Assembly: GCF_032854445.1 (NCBI RefSeq)
Contig: NC_088301.1
Span: 58,042,512-58,106,511, forward strand
Direction: 5' to 3'
DNA: 64,000 bases
Source: Liolophura sinensis
Lineage: Eukaryota > Mollusca > Polyplacophora > Chitonida > Chitonidae
A program made the translations under genes and the position numbers. Positions 23,801 through 38,400 of the stretch are shown in pieces. Under the pieces are notes generated by a model. It had not been told where the DNA came from, did not search any database, and saw nothing but the letters and a program-made list of their open reading frames with translations. Every line of letters starts with the position of its first letter. Position 1 is the first letter of the stretch.

Positions 23801-26443
23801 GGTGAATGTCTCAGCACCAAGCTGACCGACTAGACCTACCTACTAGAGCAAGCGGCCCTTCGAAGATCAGCTGTCTCTTGGGGCTCGCCAGTAGGCGCTC
23901 ACAAGGCTGACGTAGAAGGGTGGACCGGAGAAACTGGTAGGAAAAAGCAGAAAACCGAAATTAGATAGTAGGCAAAATCTCCCCATTGTTTTGGGGGTCT
24001 TAACTCTTTTCCTTGTGCATACTTTTATCTGCCAGCTTCAGAGAGATGTCCTCAGTATATATCTTGACAGACAAGTCCACGAACATTGCATTATTCTCCT
24101 GTGGATTCAATGGGGTCGCTATTGGGAAAGAAAGATCTGCTAATGAGGTTGCCTTGTGAATATAAAACCTTGCTTGTCAAAATTTACTACCGCATAGCCA
24201 CAAAAGTGACATGTATATCACCCATGTTATGAGTGTTTCGTTAAAATAAAAGCGTTCTTGCTCTCTCCGTCATGAGCCATTCGCTCCGGGACCTATAGTT
24301 TACTGCATTCTAAATGCATGTTTAAAGGACGGACATTACCTGAAGGCTTGCTAACTTTTCTCACCAGAACTTCCGTGCACATACAAGAACAGCTGCTTCG
24401 CGGGTTGGGGGTGGGATGGAGGAGGTGGGGGTGGGGGTGGGGGTGTTGGCGGGGGGGCTCCCTGCAGGTTTGTCACACCTGATGCTGCTGTGTGAGAGTG
24501 CAGGGAGAATATATTACTAGCGTGTGTGCAGCTGAATAAGATATAACCCAACATATTATACCTCCGGTATATAGGTCTTTGGGTCAAGGTCGGTAACCGG
24601 AGGCCAGACAAGCTGCTGTTGGATTTCTTGAACTCGTTCATAATTTTTCAGCCATTTCATCTTGTCTTCAAGTTTCTCTGTGAAAGAAATTGAAAGGTTA
24701 AGGCTATTTTATTTTGACTGGTATCGTGATATGAAGCCTTCACATCTGCGTGCAATACCCTAATTCCTTAACCTTATCGCATACGAAAGAGCAACTTTCG
24801 GTGCAATTTATGCATGTTTTTATTTGATTTTGGGAAATTCAGGGCTTCACAAAAGAGTAATTTTATCATTCTACATAGAATAATCCCTTCATAATTTGCT
24901 TCAATAACCACCTTTCAAGCATGTGAAATGGCTGGAGAATTAAAATAGGTCTTTACTCTTAAGGCAAAAGTATGCAATTCCGTGTCTCCAACGTAGACAT
25001 TTAGGTTAGGTTGGTATATCTTGTATATTCAACACAGGGACACCCTTAAACAGGTATTGAGAAGATCACCAAGTGTGGTCAGATTGTAGGTTTGTTTGTT
25101 TTGGTTATTAATTTACCTTTGTGATCATCATTTACTTGAATTGAACCATCGCCAACCAAACCATGAGTAACGAAGATTAATGACTGGCCTGTTCTAATGT
25201 TTAGACATTAAGACTAATTTTGCCATATTATTAGTTAACACTTGGCTTTAATATGAATAAAATGTATCGCAGCAAATATAATCTTACATTTCACCTAGAT
25301 ACATTCATGTCACATTGTCAGGTGCCAGGAGAGGAATGTTTATATAATGATCGTGTAGATCAACTAATGGCGTGGGCGTCAATTTGGATAATAATGTAAC
25401 TGACAGCTGAGTCTTAGGTTTCGATTCCTCATTCATGTTGCCTACATTAAAATGTTGCGTACTATGAAATATCTCGGTTCTGTATTCAAGGGAAAATAAA
25501 AATGGTACGTACTAAGTGAGTTCTCAACCTTCTCAATTGACTCGGTAAGCTGCGTTCTTTCCTCGTAGTTTGGGGTGTACTTTCGGATGTTGGCAAGGAG
25601 AAGGGGAAGCTTAGTGCAGTGCTGCATTGGTGCCACTAATAGGTCTGTGAGCTGGAGACGATTGCAGCGGGAGTCTTGTTCACAGAACTACAAATGGAAG
25701 ACAAGAATTAAGGAATCATAAAAAAAACAATGCGGTGGTGTCTTACTGCTTCAACTTACACCTGCGCTATTATCAAAATCGCATATTTGTGTCCAATTGT
25801 ATCGTCGCATACACTGATGTAACAAATTTCTGAGGTATTTGGTTGCGTCAATTTGTTACATATATTTCTGAGATAGTATTAAATATTCAGAAATTACAAT
25901 TAAACAGGGGCTTGCATTTCAAATTTGGATTTTTGCAGTTTGGAAATCAGCCTATGAGTAGAAATGAGCACTGAATCCAGACTGTGGCTTGGGCAAGATA
26001 CAGACTTCTATACTTCGTACAGGCTTTTTATTCGCGTGATTTAATAATCTATACTAGGAGTTCCCTAACATTATATTTCTAATTTTCATTTTGAAACCAC
26101 TGAGTGACATTTGCCCTCGCCTAAAGAGAAGCCAAAATTTTATACCTTTTCAAACTCCGCGAATTCATCACTTTTTCGCAACTGCTCAAGGTAGTTCAGT
26201 GCCGCCATGTAGTTCAGACAGTACGTATGGTACACTCCTCCGTCACGTGACAGTGCCGAAAACTGCAATATGAAAAATTAACATTGACTTATGTGTCCAG
26301 TATTTTCGATGTGCTTATAAATAATGTTTTACTTATATCGGTACATCTTTAAGATCGGAGGTACAAGGAGAACTGAGGAAATTCAACACGTTAACAACAA
26401 TTAATAAACAAATACTCATGTTTACTTTTTTATTTCTGCATTA

Positions 26444-26477
<34 letters not shown>

Positions 26478-29400
26478 TAACGCGTTATGTAGAGTTTAAA
26501 GAAACTGCTTAGCTTATTAAACAGACGCAGTTGTTAAAGGAACCATAGTGTCAATGACAAAATCTTACCCTTTGAAAGGCTTTTATTAAAACCTTTGTTC
26601 GTCCAAAATCTGTGATGCTCATATCTTTCAGCAATGCAGAAATAAAATCCTTGCAAAAAGTGTAGCTCACCTAAATGATGGAAAGGAAAACATACGATAA
26701 GATATATGTAATGAAATTTTGGAATATTAAATGCGTGCCTTTGTCACAGGGAATACAATCAAAATTATTTTGTGATAGCTTTTTCTCAAACTTCCTGTCA
26801 AGGGATCGGATTTTACATTACAAGTCTGATGAAGCCTGATAGTCTTTCCGTTAACTGGGGTCTTCAGGCTATGTAACAGCGCAAGTAATACAGAAATCAA
26901 TCGCTTGACGGGAAATGACGCAGAATAAATGTGTCGCCATTGATATAAAAGTCAAATCGTATGTCCGATAGGTGACCCTCGGAATGTACCTATTTTCAGC
27001 AAATATAAAATAGGAAAGGATATTCTCAGGAAACTACAACTGCTTCTTTACGTCACAGGACATACCCATGCAGAGTGACAGAAAATAGCAAGCGTTCTTC
27101 ATCGCTTCACACTAAACGCCAAGACAGCAGAAAGAAGTATTTGTGCAAGACGTACATAGCAAAGTTCATCGAGGTTGCCAAAGATATCACGCGGCTCTGC
27201 GTACATGAGAAACCCTTCAACTTGTACTTTCTTTAGCGGTTCCATGAAACACTGAAATCAGAAAATAGTAGTGATGTATATATCCAGCCACTGACACGCA
27301 TCTTGAAATAAACTACTACATATCCACGTTGTGATAAATGTCAATGCTGTCCAATCTTGGAGTATCAGATTAACGCTATGACTTTGTTACTATATTATAT
27401 TCCATAATACCTCATGTTTTTTTGTTGTTGCTATTGTTTTGTTTTTTTTTTCGAAGACTCTGAGACATCCGTCATAGTTTATGACAATATTGAAAAGCGT
27501 ACAGCAATGGATAGAAAAGAACACATTTATAAAACCTATACCTTAAAGGAAAGAGCTATACAAACTGTATGGAATTCTATTTCGTAAGAAAGAAGAACGG
27601 TTTGAAGGATCGTTATTTTCAATTCCACCGCTTCAAGGAACACTGTCCCGCCGTGTTTTATGCATGGAAAGCCTCCTTTCACCCTTTTGAATATTCATTT
27701 TGACGTCATTGTGCTCCTATCGTACTCCTATCGTATGATTAACGTGCATTTGCAGTCTCAGCCCTATACGTATGTATATCGTGACAATCGCGGATTTTAA
27801 GTTTTGTGAAAGCCAACTTTAAAAAAGAGGAGTTTGGGATGTGCTAGAGGGCCACATCATGCCTACATGAGTGGCTGTGTCTGTTAAAATATGTCTTGAA
27901 TACCATGCCTGAAGACCTAGTGGACAAAGCTACGCACGATGACATATGCAATCTTAAAATAGCAGCCTAAAAAGAGACTTCTAAGCCTTTGATGTTTAAT
28001 TATTAAATACTCAAATAACAAGTACGGCTGACCAAAAATTTAGATTTTATTTAACCTTAAGTATAGCTCTTTCAAAATTAAGGTATAGGTTGTATAAATA
28101 AAAAACACAATTTCAAAAGCCTCATGATACTGTAAATAGACAATTCCAGACAAAACTGACAAGATTAGTGTTTTGATATAGGACCTTTCGCTACCGCGAT
28201 GCCTCGCTGCCTCACTACATGTACCTCGCCAACTAGCCATCTCTCACTGAGATCATCAACGTAGCGAGGTATCGAGTTGACTCGACTTACTACCTCGTTA
28301 CCTCCCTTCGCAACCTTCCCTGCTTCGCTGCCTTGTTACTTTGTTATGTCGCTGCCTCGTTACTTTGCTGTCTCGCTGCCTCGTTACTTTGTTATCTCGC
28401 TGCCACGTTACCGCGACCTTTATAATACAGAGCGAGGCAGCAAGGATGGGAGGCAGCGAGGTTGCGAAGCGAGGTAACGAGGTATCTCGCATTGTGTTAG
28501 GGACGTACAGCGATGTACATGTATTGAGAGGTCTTCTATCAGCTTCCATATTAGACAATACTCTCTGGAAGCATCTGGCGACGGCAGCGGTGATACAGAA
28601 GAAATTACCACTTACATGCTTCAACACCATGAGGTGATCAATCAAAAACACGCATTCACTACGAAAGAGTTCCCACACGGCCTCGCGGCGTTTCTGTTCA
28701 CTCTCATGCAAACATATCGGCTCTTGTTCCTTATCTGTACTGGCGATCAAATCTGACCAATGGGTGGTCTGCCGAAATAAAAAAAAGAGTGAAGCACTCC
28801 AGTACGTACATTTATTTATTTACCGTAATGTTGATCAGATAAGAGAAGTATTCTTGAGTAAGACGTAAAACACAATTCAAATAAATAAAAAAAGAAGTAT
28901 TAACACATATTGTATGACCAGGATGTGTGCTTACTGCACTTACTTACAATAACGATATATAAAGTCTGCAGGACTTAATTATATTCGATTTCCTTGCTTG
29001 TTTCGTTTATATTAACGCCATAAATTTTTCAGTTATACGACAGCTTATTAGATTCATGGGTGAAATACGAATGTTGGGGAGTAAGCCACCGTCCTCTCCA
29101 GATGCCTGACAACCCTCCAGACTTCAAGCCTCTGTCGAACCAGTGAGAGGTAAACTCGAACATGTGAATCCAAAGCTCAGCAGCTCCAGTTAGAAGCTTT
29201 ATCACAGCGTAAAAACCCAACTACATTGCAACCACACATAATGTACTTACTTTGTATGCAGCTAAGTGGTTATCCTTAAATTCAGACACCTTCATGTGAG
29301 CTAAAATATCCTCCAGATGGGTGAGTGATTCTTTGCTTTTGGTTTTCATCTGCCCAAAAGAAACAAACATTGTACATATGACGAAAGGTAGATTTCGTCC

Positions 29401-32400
29401 CAATTTTTTCACGAGCTACTAGACGGGCATTCAGTAATTTACTTTCAGGGCAACTGTAGCTTGAGACGGTCATGGGGCCAATGTTTTCATGGCAATTGTA
29501 GCTTTAGATGGTCATGGAACCAATACTTTCAGGACAATTGCAGCTTGAGACGGTGATGAAGCCAATACTTTCATGGAAAATGCAGCTTGAGACGGTCATG
29601 AAGCCAGTACTTTCATGGCAATTGAAGCTCGAGACGGTCATGGAGCCAGTACTTTCATGGCAATTGAAGCTTGACACGATTATGGAGCCAATACTTTCAT
29701 GGCAATTGTAGCTCGAGACGGTTATGGAGCCAATACTTTCAGGGCAATTGCAGCTCGAGACGGTCATGGACCCCGTACTTCCATGGTAATTGCAGCTTGA
29801 GACGGTCATGGAGCCAATACTTTCATGGCAATTATAGCTGGAGAGATTATGGAGCCAATTCTTTCATGGCAATTGTAGCTTGAGGCGGCCATGGACCCAA
29901 TATTTTCATGGCAACTGTAACTTGAGACGGTCATGGAGCCAATACTTTCATGGTAATTGCAACTTGAGACGGTCATGGACCCAGTACTTCCATGACAATT
30001 GCAGCTTGAGACGGTCATTGAGTCAATACTTTCAGGTCAATTGTAGCTTGAGACGGTCATAGCCCAACACCTCCATTGCAACTGTAGCTTAAGAATGTAA
30101 TGGAGCCATTACTTTCATGGCAGTTGTAGCTCGAGACGGTCATGGAGCCAATATTTTCATGGCAGTTGTAGCTTGAGACGGTCATAGGGCCAATACTTTT
30201 ATGGCATTTGTAGCTGGCGCCGGTCACTGAACCGATACTTTCATGGCAATTGTAGCTTGAGACGGTCATGGACCCAATACTTGACACCGTAATGGCGCCA
30301 ATACTTTCATGACAATCTAGTTCGAGACGGTCATAGACCCAATGTTTTCATGGCAATTGTAGCTTTAGACGGTCATGGAACCAATACCTTCATGGCAATT
30401 GTAGATTGACACCGTAATGGCGCCAATACTTTCATGACAATCTAGCTCGAGACGGTCATAGACCCAATGTTTTCATGGCAATTGTAGCTCGAGACGGTCA
30501 TGGAACCAATACTTTCATGGCAATTGTAGCTTGAGGCGGTCATGGAGCCAATACTTTCATGGCAATTTTGGCTTGAGACGGTCATAGGGCCAATACTTTA
30601 AAGGCAATTGTAGCTTGAAACGGTCATGGACCCATTACTTCCTATCTGTAGCTTGAGACCAGTACTTTTATGGCAAACATGTCCCTGTATCACACTTACC
30701 AGTTTTAAGAGGGAAAAAGTCTGTCTGGGCTTCTTGGAATCTGAAAAGAGAATATGAGAAATGACCAGAATATGTTCAAATTGAAGATATTAAATTTCCT
30801 ACAGATGTTTAAGCCAGAAAGTGTCAGCAGTGGTAAGACGAATAAATTGGTCAGTGGGTTAGCTAAATGAGATAGCGAGTGGAAATCCTTCGGTTCTCAT
30901 GACAGCTAGACATCGATATTCTCTATCTGATACCCACATCCTCCCACATACAATCAGCTTAAACACGGCTCTGTTACTTTCTATCACATATGATAAGGTC
31001 TATTCAAATACCACTTTTCACATAATTATCCCAATTATGATTTCGATGAATCTCGAAAACATGCAACAGACGACTCGGTTACAAGACAGTGGCTTGGGTA
31101 CAGGACTTTTTTGTCTGTGTTGATGTTGCACTGGTGTGTGTAACTGTATTAGATGTATCAGTAGCGATCGGAGCTTTACCAAGCAAGCATTTTCAGTTGA
31201 AATGTTATGTTATCACAGATGGATAAAGCGTCTTAGCAGATGAATGCAGAATATATAATTTTCTGTCTATGTACTGCGTGTTTAATAATACAGGCAGGCC
31301 GGATATATGAACATCAGCAATCAAAGCACAACTGAGATACACAGTTTGATAACGACAATTTGCTAACTAGCGCTGTGCACCACTTGAACACTGATTAAAT
31401 GTATGTGCCTATAACATTCTTTGCATCTTTCTGGCATTAATAAAAATTGTTGACTACTTCTCTATTCAAGACTGTGTCCTAATTTCTGACCTTATATACT
31501 TCTTTATAGCTATTTCGTGGTTTCTGTTGAATGCTGTATTTAAATTGTGTCTTTTCGATGGCTGACGTGTTACGATTGATTGGTGTACGAGTACTGGTTA
31601 TAGCATAAGCATACATGATTCATCCTTGTGTCCATTTTATCAGGGCAAGTTCTCACAGAGCTGGAAATATTAACATAATAATGTATTTTTTTCATTGCTC
31701 TTCATTTTATTTTTCCAAGAAATGAACTAAACATCCTATTATTTCGCATATGCTTTTTAGAATCACGTTAAAGTATTAGTCATAGAGGACTGTCTGTGTT
31801 GAAACATGCGCCTTAATTAGGCTACAATCCTGTTTTAGACATAGCGAGTAGTTATCCACTTAAATATTTTGTATATGCTATATGTGGAAGATGTTTATAA
31901 ATTTGTGTACCCATGAGTGTTACGGTAAAAGATATTTATTCATTAGCTAATTGGGAATGACAGTACTTCGATCTCGTTTGAACAATCGATATGCACATTT
32001 TTAGATAGCAATGATATACACTATAAACCGAAGAAAGGAAGATATGGCTATCATAATGGCTGGAGTAAGTTAAGAGTATCTACTGTTCTCAAAGAAGACT
32101 CATTACAGACAGAACATGGCTAGTATATATCCTGATTACATTCAGTCAGTATACTGTTCAAGAGATAAAAAAAAAATGGATACACATGACGAGCGGTGTT
32201 CATCTGAACAAATCGAACTCGTAACTTATGATCGCAGTTATGACCCATCTACTTACCTGGATTAAACTTGTAACGTCATGGCTAACAGCGTAACTGCATT
32301 TTAATATTACAATGCAGTATGCATAATGATTTTGTTTACCCATTGATCTGCATTGACCAACGGTTAATATCTTGGTCTGATACGTCCGTTAACAACGTGA

Positions 32401-35400
32401 GTAGGAAACATATCAAAATGAACGTTGTCCGCCAGCATTTCGTTTGACATTAACCCATTTTCTCAGACCAAACAAATTTCAGTGAAACTACTATTGCTAC
32501 TGCTAAAACGACGATTAACACAAACCACCAAAGAACTGAGAAAGAATATAAACTACGAAATTATAGGACGGAGTCAGAGTCATGTAAAGAGAGGTGATGT
32601 TGGAAAGAATTTTTTTGAGCGAATGAATAAAATCAGTATTAAAATCGTGTTCTATGCTATGCTATATGTTCTAATCAAAATATTTATTAGCCGCGCTTTG
32701 AATGCCACTTATAATCCAAGGTGACAATCTAACTCATCGAGGTGATTAGAAAAGCACTAGCCCCTGGTTAAATGAGATTTTTTAATTCTGTTACGCTGAG
32801 GTTTTCTCTGACGTCAGAGATTGTTTTATTGTGTAATGACTATGCATGTATAACATTTTGTAAACATTTCGTTCAGAATATTATATTTGTAGCCTCTGTA
32901 TTTATTACCTTCGTGAACACTGACAGTAGACCCATGTCTAACTGCGGCAAAGTCAGCTATAGTGTTCCTTTTCAGGAGAAGTTTCTTGTGGTGTTCTTGC
33001 ACCAGAAGATCTCCAGGATAAATACTCATCGTCAGGTCCACAGAGCTGCGACGTCGACGAAATCGCTCGGCTGGGTTCCTACATACAAACGGTTTATCTT
33101 AATGTAAGGTTATTTGTTTTTAACATGCATAAAGCCAAGTTCGAAACCCAATTTGATATTAGCTCTTGTAACGACAGGACAAAGTAAATACCATCCGGAG
33201 TGTCGGACGTAAAAATGGTTTAGGAAGAAACTAAGCAGGAAGATAAGCTTTTCAAAATGATAGGAAAAATTCCTTCGAGTGTCTCCAAAATAGACGTATG
33301 GCATTGTTTAAACTTTGAGGATGTGATCTTATATACATATTCTGTCAAACAATGGTCATCAGAAACATAGGATAGCTCGCTGGGCCGAAAACATATAGCA
33401 TCTGCTGAACAAGCAAGTACCATCAAAGGATGTAACCCTTTAAACAAATAACAGGTGCACAGCAACCAAAACAGCACACAAACGTCTTCATATGGTCAGA
33501 ATGAAGTTTTATGTAACCTCTCGACAACCATTCATATCTCATATTCAAATGGTGATCGATAACTTGGAAAACAATTCACGGCATACAACCACAAAAAGCC
33601 ATTTAAATCTTCAGATGGTCACCATAATACTTACCAGAACAAGATTTAGCATAATTAAATACAAAATGCAGGAGGAGTTTCATTGACAACATTTACAGAT
33701 GGACAGAAGAGCTGATCGCTAATAAAAAGTCTAGTTCACAGTTAGATGAACAAAAAAGTGTAAACCAGCCTGCAAGATATACCACTGGTCTTGAGGTGCA
33801 ATCACTGCAATTCGACCTATGTGTACATTTTATAATCCAATCTCAGCTTGAACGAAACAGCATAACCGCCGAGTTTACGGGTTGATCAAAACGGAAACCT
33901 AACCCAGTCCTCAAGACATATCCTGAATTTCATCACACAGAACTATAGTAAAGTGCAGGCATATACAAAGTTTTCCACGTCATCACAATATCTCGCCTTA
34001 CTGCGTATTGCAAGCCAAAAATTTGTCATATCATTCTAGAATGAACATTTACAACCCCATGGGGCTGGTGGAGTCAATTCAAGTTTTTTTATATACATAG
34101 TCTCAGTTAAGCAACGTCATTAGGTCTTCTGTTAGAGTTGAATGTAACCTTTTGTCTGCAGACTTACCCTGAGCTATCTCCCTCGTCACAGGAGTTGCTG
34201 GGTGACACGTCAGGCGAGAGGCTTGTGGGCGAGACATCTCCGAAGTTCTGAGAACAAAGACAAAATAATTAACACTTAGAGACAAATTATACCGCAAATG
34301 TTACGTGGGACAAGCGAATACACTTGGTTGTGAGTCCAACAATCTGGTGATTTTGACCATGAACAAGCCGATTTGAAACAAACGTTGTGAAAAATGAGTT
34401 TTACATCGGTATTGGATATCTTCAATAGACAACTGTTTACATTGTATAGACCCCATTTTCTTGATTAAATATCTGGCATTTGCCGTTGTCATCTTCTTAG
34501 AACACTAGTCAAATTTGTGAAATTCCCTCAAGCTATTTCTTTCAACAATCTATTTCACCAGTAAGGATTAGCAAAACACTGGCAGTTTCATATAGTTTTG
34601 CCTACTGGAGTAAATTGTTAATGTATTTCTTTTCCCAATTATGTGACAAAGCTTGACGAAAGTGAGTGGAAGAATATTTAATGCATTGAAACCGACTGCG
34701 ATTAGCGTTCGTTGAAGGAGAAAAAGGCGAGGATTGTGGGGGCGAAGAGGGATTTTTTATATTTAGCTCCGGAACTCTGTAAGACTTACCTTTGAGTCAA
34801 ATATGGCGGCTCGTCTTCCTCGTCTGGCCACCGGTGGTGACGGCTCGCAATCACTCTCCTCTGACCCGCTGGTAAGACTTCCAAGGCTTGGCCTACGCAC
34901 GGCCTGGGGGGAGAAAACATCAATATCACCACATTTACTTGTACAACGGTCCACGTTTCAAGGCGATAAATTCATACTTAAAATATAACGATGAGAGTGG
35001 TCTATTACAGGCTCGTTTATGCATAAATCAAGAATTAAAACGAAAGGTAAATAATGTACACCACATTTTTCAGAACTACAAATTACATGAAAGTGATTAC
35101 TTATATTGTGCAATTCCCTTACATGCCACACTATACGACTGTAATGTGGAACATATAACGGTTTGCAGCTATTGTTCATAAAGCTACTGTTTTTAGTTTA
35201 AGCTTCATCTGGACGAATATGACGCAAATTCATCATTAGTCATGTGATGTGCAAAATATACACAAAATTCTATGTGTAAATACAATGAAACTAATTCCCA
35301 TATATAATAGAGACTTTTATCAGGTATGTGATTATCCCTAATTTGTTGATAAATATTAACACCGCGGCCTTTATGAGTTTGTGCATAATATGTCGGTTTA

Positions 35401-38400
35401 CTACTGTACCTTAACTAAGACATATCTTCCCATTCTTGTGACTATAGCCACGCAGGTTAGGTAAAATGATTTCAGTACACTCGGTATTTTATTCACTTCC
35501 ACGGCCATGACCGTCTTCACAGTTTTGATTGAAATGTTCCCACATTCACTCAAGGTAGCAAGATTTGATTCTTGAGGTATCATTCGTGAGGTAGCATGAT
35601 GTTTAGTTTGTAAGTAATGGTTCATTTAATTCTTTTTTCCTTCCATTTAATGTTTTTCATTGCTCCAATGGCTGTGATCTACTAACATATTCTACCTACA
35701 CATAATAACGTAGCGGTTATTCTAACTGATTTACATTCATGAATCCTAGCAGCTGTACAAATCATAATTATTATTTTGGTGTTTGAATGTACAAGTAAAC
35801 CCTTATATCTGACTGGTTTCCTATCCAATGGTCTTGATGTCGCCACTCATGAGTCAAAGTGTTTTGACATCGCTGCTCATAAGCCAAAGCCATAATGCCC
35901 ACCACTCAATCTGTTATATCGTTCTGTAATCAATATAGTATGTATTTCGTGCTTTCTTTCTGACGCAATATATTTGCTACTAAAACAAAAATGGCTTTAA
36001 AAGACCAGGGAATAGCTTTTGAATTTCTACGCAATAGTTTGATTCAGCAGCGCTACCAAGTTTTATTGATTTAATGTACTCAAACCACATGGTCCTCAGG
36101 AGTGACGCTGCCAAACTTTAGCTGTATAACATAACATAACAATGCGAGGCTATTGCGTACTGTATAATTCTTGGAAGCAACACATTTGCATATGTTACAT
36201 AAAACTCTAGCTTTTTATCAAGATATTTAAATAAAACAAATCTTCTGACAATGGCTGCATGAATACTGCAGCAATATGGCTAAATAAAATGTAGAATATC
36301 TACATTTTTATTACACTGATAACTTATACATTTTTAACATTTACAATGAAGTTTTCATTTTTCCGAAATACACTACTTATGTAAAGAGGTATGCCATACT
36401 CCCTTGACCGGATCAATTTTATATGATTTATTTTAGTTTAGTCACATACCTAAGACCCTTTTGAATGGAGGAAACCGGATTGACCACGGGTAATAGGACT
36501 TTCTTTGGCAAGTAACTGACGAGCTTTCTCATGTGTGGCGTACGGATACGCACACCATCTAGTGGAAGACAAGTCATGTTCAACGAACATTATATTCACA
36601 AAACAGCCACATGAATATCGTCAACAGCTTATTGTCACGATTACCCACAAACACTAAGAGGGTGGAAATCCAAAAATGTCCTGTCAAAGGCACCAAATCA
36701 TGTATACACTTTCAACTCAGCCATGTGAGTATATCAAGCCACTTATAGGTTTATGGCCTAAACATACGCCTCTGACAATATGAAGCATCATCGTTTGACA
36801 GCACCGTAGTATAGCGGCATGTTTCCAGACTTTACACCTGACACAGCAAGATGCAGAAGTCGCTCAGCTTTTGTCTAATGTACCATACTATATATAAAGT
36901 AAGTATATTATCACAAGCTAATTTTTATGGTTCTTTTTTACTCACTGTCCTTATGCATACATCAAATCAACTCACCCGTTTTGGGACATGCAGTAAATTG
37001 GTTTCTTTATGAAGATGTCTGTCGCCTTGAGCGGACTCTAGAACAGAATTAACACAAGTTTCATTAGGTCATTAAGAAGACAGACACCGTCCGAAAAACA
37101 GAATACGTGGCTTTAGCGTGTCCGTTTTTTGTCTCTGGACACAGCACAGCAATTAACTTACAAGAGCGAATATTTCTCACGAAGGCACTGTCCGTCAGCT
37201 TTGTACGCATCCAACGGTGGCTCTTGCGACATTCCACATTAGCTGGACATTGCTATTGGTCAATAAGATAGTACCATGCGAGTACAGGTCTGGGCAGTGT
37301 GGCTCTTTCTTTGTGTACGGCTCTGGAATGCCTTATTAACTGTGCATCATTCGCCAATCACTTTATAGTAAGCATATCTGTACAAGGGTGATTATGAAGC
37401 ATGCACGTCTGCAGAAATGAAACTTGTATGGCTTCACTATAAATTTGATATCTGTCAGATGTGGCCATTAGAATTAGAAATACATAGAACATGGCTTATG
37501 AAAATATAATGTTTAATTTTAATGTGCCAAACTAAAACGGTTCTGAACCTTTTAAAACGTAATTTTTTGCGAAAATAAATCTTGTAACTGCATGTGTATT
37601 TCCACTGTTCATAAACTAAAATAACATAAGGCAGATATACCTCGTAAGAAGCTATCTGAAAAGGCACAGCATTCTAGAGGTATCGCACACCAATGCGATT
37701 GCCCCAGGTTGACGGCATCGGAACAAATTCGTGATGACAAATCCACTTGGATGAGATTCATCCAAATGGAGTGGATAAACGGATAAATTTACCTTTCCGT
37801 GCATATCTCGCCTTGCTTGTCTCCCGAAAAGCTTTTAAGTGCGACAGAAAATGCTTTTAATTAGATTGAGGTAAACATCTTTGTCGCCGAGCGATGGAGC
37901 TTTCAGTGTAAAGCTCCGTCTAGATATTATCTACGGTTGGCCCGTCTGCGATTTCAGCCTTCATTAAGGTTGTTTGTATGCCAGGACTCGTAATGACTAA
38001 CCATTTCATTACACAGCTATATGGTTTCAGGACGCCACGACGAGTTCAGGTGTAATCTTTACTTGACCTGGAGGAATACTTTACTACATCGTTCTAAGGT
38101 TACACATTAAATAGCCAGATTGATATCAACGGAACCTAGACTGACTGACTGATTCATGATATATATATATATATATACGGCTTTTTGTCAACAAAGCCCC
38201 AAGCACAATGAGAGCAGGTTGGTCCAAAACTGTCCTGTCCGGGACTGGGGGTGAACCTATGTCTCGTTTGTTTAGCGTTTTAAGGCTAACAGATGCTCAC
38301 CACTTTGGCTCACAGCAAAGTAGTCGGGGCTAGAAGTTTGCTCAGTTTCACGTGGTACATTTTATGTAACGTGTTGTTTTCAAAAAGATTTTTAAAGGGT

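Larger units (their letters stand above)
33080..36975 (-). other. RhoGEF introns between exons 3 and 6, apart from exons 4 and 5
   Basis: Apart from 34790-34903 and 34168-34247, no exon or mobile element was recognised. A micro-exon between 33080 and 34167 is possible because of the phase mismatch at exon 5 to 6. AT-rich, with no large repeat. Confidence 0.5.

Noticed and set aside
28298-28750. 150-codon minus-strand open frame
   Set aside because: Only its first part is real (DH exon 9 ends at 28616 at a GTAAGT donor); the rest runs through intron and the foldback repeat.
36443-36558. Possible RhoGEF exon between exons 3 and 4 (acceptor CCACTAG, donor CTTAG|GTATGT)
   Set aside because: In the phase set by exon 3 it stops after nine codons, and exons 3 and 4 already join perfectly in phase without it. 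It could at most be a poison exon.
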